Shown: positions 56,052-64,000 of the stretch, piece after piece
Layout of the letters: every line of letters starts with the position of its first letter
Position numbering within the stretch: position 1 is the stretch's first letter
Assembly (NCBI RefSeq): GCF_026745355.1
Contig: NC_079203.1
Span: forward strand, 39,342,492 to 39,406,491
Direction: 5' to 3'
Origin: Beta vulgaris subsp. vulgaris
Lineage: Eukaryota; Streptophyta; Magnoliopsida; Caryophyllales; Amaranthaceae
DNA: 64,000 nucleotides
Notes under the pieces: model-generated
Database searches by the model: none
The model's input: only the letters and a program-made list of their open reading frames with translations
What the model was told of the DNA's origin: nothing
Translations under genes and position numbers: made by a program

Positions 56052-56899
56052 CTCCTTCCATCTCAATTTATAGTGCTTGTATTTTATTTTGGGTATTCTA
56101 AAATGTTCTTCTTGTTTCTCATGTTTTTTATTTTTAAAATGATACTTTATTCCTAAAATGAAATATCCCCATTAAATAATTTTTACATGAAAAGTTGTGG
56201 CCATACATGGCACTAGTGGTGAAAGTTTGGTGTGCGGTTTGGATTAGGGCCTAATCCAATCCGATCCGAACAAAATTTGGATTTCAATTTTTCAATCCGA
56301 ATCCAAACTAATTAGGGTTTGAATCCAATCTAATCCAGTTTGAATTTTCATACTATAGATTGGACCCGATCCGAAAATCCGATTATTTTTTAAACTCTAG
56401 TTTTTCGATGAACTAAATTAAGCACAAAAACAACAACCTAGTAGATTTAGGAAATGAGGAATTAAGTGCGGTTAGTGTTTTAGGGGAATGGTCGAAGTGC
56501 TACTATGGAGCAGGGTTTTTTTAAAAAAAATCAGTTAAGCACTTAAGCCCAATCCAGACACATAATACAAGGTATATTACTATTCGGTTATATTGGCTTT
56601 TAGGATCCAATTACCGTCAATCCAATCAGATCCGAAAATCTCCAAACACAGTTTTAATCTGATCCGAATTACTAATTCGGATTGGGTTCGATTGGATTTT
56701 GATTTTATCGGAATAACTTTCACCCCCTACATGTCACACATTTAATACATTTCATTGTTTTTACATGAAAATTGTAGCTACATAAAATATTTGTATTTTC
56801 CAATTTAAATATTTATCTTTTTAATGCAAGTACTATAAATATTTAAAGCAAATAATAAATTTCTTGAGAAACAAGCACTATAAAGTGAAACATATAGAG
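56052..56899. mobile_element. MITE interrupted by a hAT-like element
   Basis: Outer ends CTCCTTCCATCTCAATTTAT...AGTGCTTG and CAAGCACTATAAAGTG...AGAGTA are inverted and separated by a second inserted element (56214-56729). Confidence 0.6.
56214..56729. mobile_element. Nested hAT-like MITE with ATCCGA reiteration
   Basis: Ends TAGTGGTGAAAGTT and AACTTTCACCCCCTA; flanks CATGGCAC and CATGTCAC match 7 of 8, as for hAT target duplications. The interior is made of AATCCAATCCGATCCGA-type reiterations on both arms. Confidence 0.75.
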
Positions 56900-57192
56900 T
56901 ATATTTTTTTTTTTAAAAAATAGCACCTTTTAAAACTATTTTGTTTTAGAAACATACCTTTTGGTTGGAACGTAGCAAACTGTCAAACTTTTGACGTCTA
57001 CCCTTGACCTTTTCACCCTTTTGGAACATGACGTACATAGTTAATTATCATGCATGCTTGAAATGCGCAAATAACATATTTTCCAAATCGAAGATTAACA
57101 AAATCCTTGTAAAAATAGATTTTAATAGAACCTGATTTTCTTTGAAGTTGATTTAATAATTATCAAGCATACTTAAATTAGCCGAACATATA

Positions 57193-57743
57193 TCTATACT
57201 AATATATTAAAAGTTGTGCGTAATAACGTTGATGCGCCACGTGGCACCCTCCTCCTGCCACCAGAATTTCGCCACGTGTCTGTCAACCAACAAAGTCAAG
57301 TGGTCATTATTTTAAAAATAAATATGCTGAAGCTTGGGCTCAAACCCCTGACCTTATGTAAGGGTTTTCAAAGAATCACCATCTCATCTAACTTCTCTTG
57401 GTGATCCATGTTTCCACAGTTAATGTTATCAAACATATCCCTTACATCCTTAAAAATAAATAAATTTGCATGTTCATTAAAATTAATTATGTATGCATGA
57501 TACCATTTGAAGAGCATTGTTGACCACTACAGTACTACCCTAGGGAGTTTTAGTTCATGTAATCTATGTACAATAAAAAAATTTAGAAATTGTGTAGTAT
57601 AGGGTTTGATCACGAGACCTCAAGTACATATACTAATGTCTTAACCACTAGGCTAAGTTGTGTTTTTTGTTATTATCATAAAGTATTATATTAATAAATG
57701 CAATTTTTTCTTACCCGGGGCATAGCCCGGGCCTAATAACTAG
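57193..57743 (+). mobile_element. Non-autonomous Helitron, family A, longer variant
   Basis: Starts A|TCTATACTAATATATT and ends with a CCCGGGGCATAGCCCGGG hairpin and CTAG|T; 551 bp. It contains two minus-strand tRNA-like segments (near 57330-57400 and 57600-57660), one more than the 265-bp relatives. Confidence 0.85.
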
Positions 57744-58246
57744 TTATGGGTATAAATTGATTGTTCATTTACAAATACTCCCTTCGTTTTTTTTTTCAAT
57801 TTACATACTTTACTATATGAGAGTACCAAGGAGGAACTACAAACATATAAGAGAGAAACTTAAAAGGTGGGGAAGAAAATATAAAGGTGAGAGAGAGATA
57901 CTAAAAAATGAGTTAAAATATTAAAAAGTGGATGACATGGGTGGAAAAAGATTAGAAAGTAGATGAGACATATTACCAAGAATAGAAAAAGGCAATGTGT
58001 AGATTAAAAAGAAACATACCAAAAAGAAAAGTGTTTAGATTAAAAATAAAAGAAGAGAGTATTAAATAGTAGAAGAGGGGCGAGATTGGGAGAATACTAG
58101 TTGTTTGAAGTGATGAAGCAAATTGTTCTCACTATCTTTTTAGGATTTAATTTGTTTAAAGACAAGTTTAATGGAGATTAAAGTTTTAGGTTGATAGTGA
58201 AGATGAAATAAACAAAGGAGGAATGATTTTAAGGGGAAGAAAGGAT
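57744..58246. other. Intergenic, purine-rich
   Basis: Purine-rich on the plus strand (GAGAGA, AAAAG words). Begins with a MITE-like CTCCCTTCG at about 57779 whose partner was not identified. No gene seen. Confidence 0.4.
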
Positions 58247-58526
58247 ACTAAGGTCCTGTTCTTCCCAACTTATTTTAAGTTCAGTTCAATTCAATTCAAT
58301 TAAGTTCAATTCAGTTTAGTTTAATTCAATTCAGTTCAATTCAGTTCAGTTCAGATCAATTCAGTTTAGTTCAACTCTGGACAATACTTCTACTCCTCTC
58401 ACATATCACTATTCATTTAAGTTCAATTCAGTGCAGTGCAGTTCAGTTCATTTCAGTTCAATTCAATTCAGTTCAGTTCAATTAATTTAGTTCAGCTGTT
58501 TTATGCCGAATAGAAGAGGCCCTAAA
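58247..58526. mobile_element. MITE with internal TTCAG arrays, copy 2
   Basis: Ends ACTAAGGTCCTGTTCTTCCC and GAAGAGGCCCTAAAG are imperfect inverted repeats; the interior has the same TTCAG/TTCAA arrays and central GACAATACTT..CTC..CACATAT spacer as 54068-54316. Confidence 0.8.
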
Positions 58527-58879
58527 GAAGTTGATGATGCACGGGAGAGAGAGGAGGAAAACAGAGGAACAAAGGAAAGAGGGAGAGTTTATATAACACA
58601 CAATCTAGACGATGACAATACGGCTATATTCCATCAAAACGTGTCTTTTCTGAAAAACAAAAGTCTTACTAGTGAAAAAAATCTTAAATGACACAACCTA
58701 AATGATCCTGTTTATGCAAAACCGGATCAATCAATGTCATTTGATTTGATTTCTCCCAAAATCGGATCAGTAAATTTGAATTTTTTATTTTGTCACAATT
58801 TTTTGAACAAACAGGTTTGGTTTGCAGGAGAACCGGATCAATTAACAAACCTCCCCTGCTAAAAAGGTTGTTAAGCAGG

Positions 58880-59859
58880 AATTCAGGTAACGTCTACTGC
58901 TAGCACCCGCACTCCCCTTCCAACTATGTTTCACATGATGTTTTTATGAAATGTTTATGCGATGTTTTTATGGTGTGTGGGATATGAAATGTTTGCTATG
59001 TAAATAATGTTTATTAAATGATTTGATGTTTTATGAAGTATGACGACTTTGGTGTTATGAAAATATGATGATGATTACGTTATGATTATGTAATGTTAAA
59101 AGAAACGAAACATGATAAAGTTCAAGTGAAAGAAGGTTCCTGGCAGTATCCCGCGGGCACCGCAAGTGTCACATTTGTCGTAACCGCCCTTCTGGTTAAT
59201 GATTGGGCACCTAAGGGTCACCTTTGTTGTGACCACCATTCTGTAATCACCGCAAGTGTCACCTATGTTGTGACCGTCCTTTTGTCAATGATGTGAGCAC
59301 TTAAAGTGTCACCTATGTTGTGGCCGCCTTTAATTTCTGTATGTTATGGGAAGACGTCCCTTCTGTTGTACTAGCCAAGTTACCAAAGTAAAAGATATAT
59401 GATGATGATCAGGATAACGAATGATGATAATGTTTTAAGATTATGATTTGATGGTTATGTTTACGAAATGGTTTTACTATTTCTCTCCTCCCTATTTGCT
59501 GATAAAATAAATTAAAATGCTTTTATGATGTTAGGGTAGTATGTTACTGAGCCTCGGCTCACAACGTTTTGTTTTCTGTTTTAGGTATGCTTATGAAGAT
59601 GGGAAGCGTAGCAGTGAGGAAATATTAACTTTATAATATGCAACTATGACGGTTATGTATCATAAATTCACTTATACAAAATTATGAAATGTTTAAGTTA
59701 TTAGCTATGATTATTATAATATGTTTAGTTTAATGAGAATGTTGCCTTGTACCTTCTAGATGGGAGGTACGGCAGTGACGCTCCAACTAAATTAGGTCTT
59801 CCACTGCTAACGATTGATTAACTAGCTAATAATTGATGCTTAGGGGTCGGGGCGTTACA
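58880..59859. mobile_element. Probable solo LTR or LTR fragment
   Basis: The right end GGGGTCGGGGCGTTACA is typical of plant Ty3/gypsy LTRs. Inside are about four imperfect copies of a roughly 60-bp unit built on AAGTGTCACCTATGTTGTGACC (59150-59330). A matching TG-type left end was not firmly placed; no internal retroelement genes follow. Confidence 0.4.
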
Positions 59860-60156
59860 TTCGGCACGTCATCTTATGTGCCATGTAGATCGTTACGTTA
59901 TATTACAAAATGAATATTGTTTGCCACAAGATTTGAACATCCGACCTCTTGAAAATAGAAGTTTGTCCTTACCATCTCAACCAACTTTTTTAGTGTTTCA
60001 TAAATCCACACAATGTTATATATTCATTGCAAACATAAAGTAAATTAAACGTTAGATCTTTTTAAAATTAATTTTTACAAGAGTGGAAAAAAGACATATC
60101 AATTGTGAAGAAGAAAAAAGGTAACACCGGGGGCAACACCCGGGCCAACACACTAG
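59860..60156 (+). mobile_element. Helitron 3' region, family with CCGGGGGCAACACCCGG hairpin
   Basis: Hairpin CCGGGGGCAACACCCGG at about 60127, then CTAG|T at 60153-60156. Same terminal type as the end at 24338. A minus-strand tRNA-like segment (TGGTTGAGATGGTAAGG ... GTTCAAATC) lies inside at 59927-59990. The 5' end is uncertain and may abut the LTR end at 59859. Confidence 0.5.
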
Positions 60157-62114
60157 TTGTTATAACTAAATACAGCTGAAAAGAGCAAATGGTAAAACAA
60201 TTGTTATTGCAACCAAAAAAAATTACAGTATTCTCTTCCATGGGATATATCAGTGTTGAAGCAAAATCAGCCTGTTGACTTTGCAAACAAGTCAATGCAC
60301 ACCCAATAGTTTGATACTGAGCGTCACAGGAGTCTTAGTCCTTGGGAGTTACCGGTTTTAATTTGATAAAATCATGCTAACGTACTTTGTTGTAATCTAA
60401 TTGGTTAAACTACAACGCCTAATAAATTCAGGCGAAAAAACATCAAATAGAACAAGACATGCAATAATTAATCTGTTAGTTAAAGCCAAATATTCTCAAT
60501 TACATCACAAACTTCTAGAATAAACTTTTTATAACACATATGAGGATAATCCAGGCTTGACAATTAAAGGGAAAACACAAAGATGATTACCTCCATGAGT
60601 TCCGGCTAAAACTAGAGATAAACAAACTCGTCACTAGTACATGCTCTAGATCTAAGAGCTAAACTATAACCCCAGAAGGGGCTTGGCTAGGCTAGGCTAA
60701 GGCTACGCTAGAAAGTAAATTATTGCAAGTTGTTGCATGTTGTGTTCGTTGTCTTTTGCTTGATCCTTTCGCTTGTATTTATATGCCAACATGATATGTA
60801 ACTCCCATGCATCTTTGGAGGGAAATGATTTGAATCATCTTTGATTCAAATCATAACTGTCTTTCTGGTACTTGAAGATGCACCTTCTGATGCCCACATA
60901 GCTTGCCTCATGATTATGTTGTTAACTGCCCACACCTTCATCGATGTTTGTCTTCCATCTCCTGAACACTTCACTTGGTTCTTGACTTCTGTTGACCATC
61001 TTTCATGGGCTTTTGGTCCTTGAACTCTGTTGACCTTCTTTCATGGGCTCTCTATTGTGATTGGACTTTTATATTAACATAAATTTTAAACCCTTTGAGA
61101 CCTAATACAATGTATCACAATAAATGGTTAATCATCATCTAAAAATGGTAGTAACAATGAGCAAGAAATCATACAATAAGATTAAAAACGAAGATGTAAC
61201 TACACTACTTCAAATTATGTATGTTTTATTGTTTCCTACCCTTAACGAGATTAATATAATTTGCAGGGCCCCTCAAAACTTTGTCAAATATAAATAGGAT
61301 ATTTAATTACTTTAATTAAAACTATTACCAATACATTACTTTATTTGATAAGCGTACTTGCTTCCACAGTATTGAAGAAAGACCATAGTGATGTTAGCTC
61401 ATAAAAACATAGACTATTTACATTATATGAAAGTTATGGTGATCAACTATGTATATACGTGCTTTGAAGTAATATTCTGATTATTATCATAAAAGTCTAA
61501 ACTATATAATGAGTAAAAGATTCGCATTTAAAATTTCAAACATACATTTGGAATATAGCTTGAGGAAGGCATAGAGAAGGTTCATGACACTGAAGTATCA
61601 TGTGGCCGAGTTTGCACGCAATTAATCAAGTGTGACAATTATGTAAATATTGTCTTCCTCGTTATCTGCATGTGTTCTGCTTCTATAGTTATGTTGTGGC
61701 AACTGTTCCTACTATCTTTGTGAGGTGAATTTAATTTCCAACACCCAACCCTCTCCCCCTCTCGTCACAACTCACAAGGAAATAAAGAAAGATAGCATAT
61801 AATATAAATGACATGGATCCGTAAAGTATGAATCACCCATTCCTTTGATGGTCTATTTAATTATTGATCATAAATAGTGGTAAGGGTGATATATTTTGGA
61901 ATAAATTAAAAGAAATTGCTCATGTCAATAGTCGTTATATTAGAGATTACATATAAACCTAGATCTATTATGATTCAACTTTATATCCTTTACAAAAATA
62001 GCCCAATCCAAAGAAAGAAGAAGAAAGAATGGTATTTAAAAGACAGGGCCAAAGGCTCCTATACCTACTCCCCACTATATACCACTTTTTTTTGGTCTCC
62101 AATCTCCATTGAGA
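60157..62114. other. Intergenic, no gene supported
   Basis: AT-rich with a somewhat richer block at 60540-61060 that contains a direct repeat (TCTGTTGACC ... TTTCATGGGCT twice) and a perfect 13-bp hairpin at 60825-60854. It may be old LTR sequence, but no ends were identified. Confidence 0.4.
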
Positions 62115-62335
62115 ACCCCATGGTAAGATAAAGGGATTTGTCAGACCAACACCTTTCGCAGGTTAATCTGATTTGGGTTTGCGGACAGACACTTTGAGAT
62201 TGGGGGATGGTAAGGGAAAACCCTCTCCCAAAGTGCCCTTAATGGAGATCGAACCCCAACTTTGAAGTTGGAAGGTTCTTACCTTACTACTAGGCGAAGC
62301 TTAGCTTGGTACAACCATTACATGCAACTTCTATT
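62115..62335 (-). mobile_element. tRNA-derived SINE-like element
   Basis: On the minus strand it begins ACCAAGCTAAGCTTCG, with A-box CTAGTAGTAAGGTAAG and B-box GGTTCGATCTCC, then a body ending near CTTACCATGGGG. Shares its head with 20182-20400. Confidence 0.6.
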
Positions 62336-63057
62336 CAACTTGGTACCCAAAAAAAATAATTTCATCTAGCTAAACAAACCTATATAATTCACCATTCTAC
62401 ATACTCTTTTGCTTTTTATTGCTCAACAGACTAACTTAAACATCGGCACTATAACACCCAGATTAATCTTCTTGTTTTATAAGTGACATGCTGACATGAC
62501 TCGTCTGAAAATATGGTCCAACATTCATCAAACTCATACCTAATTGAAAACGACTAGCTAATCCCAATATCGCTACTAGTTTTAGCAAAAACACATAGTA
62601 ATAAAACTTTATTACAAATTATTAGTTTCTCTATATAAACTTTCATTACCACTCACTTCCACATTATCAAATTAGTAATGGATGGTAATAAAAATTTAGA
62701 AAAATAGTAGATATATTGAATAAAGTTGCATTATCACGATATAAGATTTACTTTATAAACTTACACCACAATACCAATATTTGTACAATTGTACCCACAC
62801 AAAACAAAAGCCTTATGCCATACTTCTACCACCAGACTACATGTCTTATTTGAAACCACATGGGGCAAAAACACAAAAACATAAGTTTACCTAACATCAC
62901 CCAAGCCAAAACTAATTCGTTGATAAGCGTTACTAACGGTTAATTATTGTTTAATACCTTATTACTTTTTTTTTTGAGGGGAATAATACCTTATTACTTT
63001 CAAAGAGCTACCTATAGAGAGATGATACACATATACTGGGTGTATGTGGGTCACATA
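62336..63057. other. Intergenic, AT-rich
   Basis: Nothing supported on either strand apart from AT-rich sequence and a small ACCTTATTACTTT direct repeat near 62956-63000. Confidence 0.5.
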
Positions 63058-63647
63058 TAGGGATGGCAATGGGGCGGGTATGGATCGGGTCTATCTGGAC
63101 ACAGACCCGCCCCAGATCCGTTGAGTCTAGATTTTTCAGACCCAGACCCAGATTCGCTGGGTCTAGCGGGTCCATGGGTCCTTACTGGGTCCTAAATGGG
63201 TCCTTCTTAGTTTTAAGTTTTCATCACATTTTTGAATATATGTAATTAAAATTTTCGCCCTAATATATATAGGTTCTTGTATCCATGGTTAAAACATTCT
63301 CTAAATAAAATTTTAAGAATTAACTCATAAAATATTAAAATGATAAAACTTATAAAGTTACATATCTTAGTCCAGTTACAACATTAACGAGTTCACAAAA
63401 TCACAACTTATAAAATTTTAGAGTTTAGGTAAAAAAAAAATTTCTAATATGTAAATGGGTCCGCGGGGCGGATTTAGGTCTAGCATATGTGGACCCGGAC
63501 CCATACCCGACACATGCTCTTCGGGACCCTGACCCGACCCAGACCCGACCCGGACCCATTGGGTCTAGAATTTCTGGACCCAGACCCTTATAAATGGGTC
63601 GGGTCCTAGCGGGTCTGAATCGGGTCCAAGACCCATTGCCATCCCTA
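63058..63647. mobile_element. hAT-like MITE with GGGTC reiteration
   Basis: TIRs TAGGGATGGCAATGGG and CCCATTGCCATCCCTA are perfect over 16 bp; flanks GTCACATA and GTCACACA match 7 of 8, fitting a hAT target duplication. Both arms are reiterations of GACCCAGACCC / GGGTCTGG words around an AT-rich core. Open frames in it are low-complexity by-products. Confidence 0.85.
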
Positions 63648-63655
63648 GTCACACA

Positions 63656-64000
63656 TACACTAGATGTATGTGTCATTACAAAAATGTATGCTTTTTGTAT
63701 GTGTTACTACTAAACTGTATACTGTTACTAAAAAATTACAAACTTACAATCATTTGAACATGTTTTGTTATTCGACGATATTTGAATTTACATAATACAT
63801 AAACGATTAAAATATTATACTGCGAATTGAATTTTATTACAGGGTGGGATGAAAATATAACATTATTATTCTACAAACAAATTAAATAATTGAAAACGAC
63901 AGGAAAATTTAGTAGAAATCAATAGTAGAAAAATGGCGAAGATGAAGCTAATGTATGAATAATTTGGAAAAAAAATTACAATTCTTTTTTTTTTTAGTTT
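63656..64000. other. Intergenic to window end
   Basis: AT-rich; no feature recognised. Confidence 0.5.

Noticed and set aside
59093..59296. 67-codon frame with repeated VTFVVT
   Set aside because: Translation of the 60-bp repeat inside a probable LTR.
63063..63676. Short Arg/Pro-rich frames near 63.1-63.7 kb
   Set aside because: Translations of the GGGTC-reiterated arms of a hAT-like MITE.

Overview
The window is nuclear DNA of a flowering plant, almost certainly a eudicot. It has AT-rich introns and intergenic DNA, GT-AG introns, plant-specific gene families (an LRX cell-wall protein, an organellar-type cryptochrome DASH) and many plant transposable elements. I could not fix the species; the order Caryophyllales is only a guess. 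All gene models were built by hand from splice sites, reading phase and family similarity.

Layout. 1-12613 (+): the 3' part of a KH-domain RNA-binding protein gene, five coding exons with KH2 and KH3; KH1 and the start codon lie left of the window. One intron of about 5.2 kb holds a TIR element and a LINE remnant. 15504-21092 (-): a complete 13-exon cryptochrome DASH (CRY3-type) gene. Its 5' end and promoter, with a G-box, are tandemly duplicated (21033-22479 and 22480-23935). Each copy is fused to a Mutator-like element that captured a C2-domain gene fragment. 24637-26362 (-): a 3-exon short-chain dehydrogenase/reductase. 27998-39026 (-): a frameshifted Sirevirus-like Ty1/copia retrotransposon with 1.6-kb LTRs and an extra region downstream of pol, inserted in an older TIR element. 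39332-43351 (+): a complete 7-exon RlmH-type SPOUT rRNA methyltransferase gene. 47511-48574: a second Mutator-like element with a long open frame. 50428-52947 (+): a single-exon leucine-rich repeat extensin (LRX). 53.7-64.0 kb: a repeat-dominated region with Helitrons, hAT-like and TTCAG-array MITEs, an LTR fragment and a SINE, but no host gene that I can support.

The genes are not an operon and share no obvious pathway; each is a separate plant transcription unit. The most notable signal is the CRY-DASH locus. The copy joined to the gene has lost two bases in its predicted transit-peptide region. The detached duplicate keeps that peptide in frame but runs into the transposon end, making a chimeric open frame. 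The two tandem Mutator-like elements each carry one different frameshift in the captured C2 fragment, and a single 9-bp target duplication brackets the pair.
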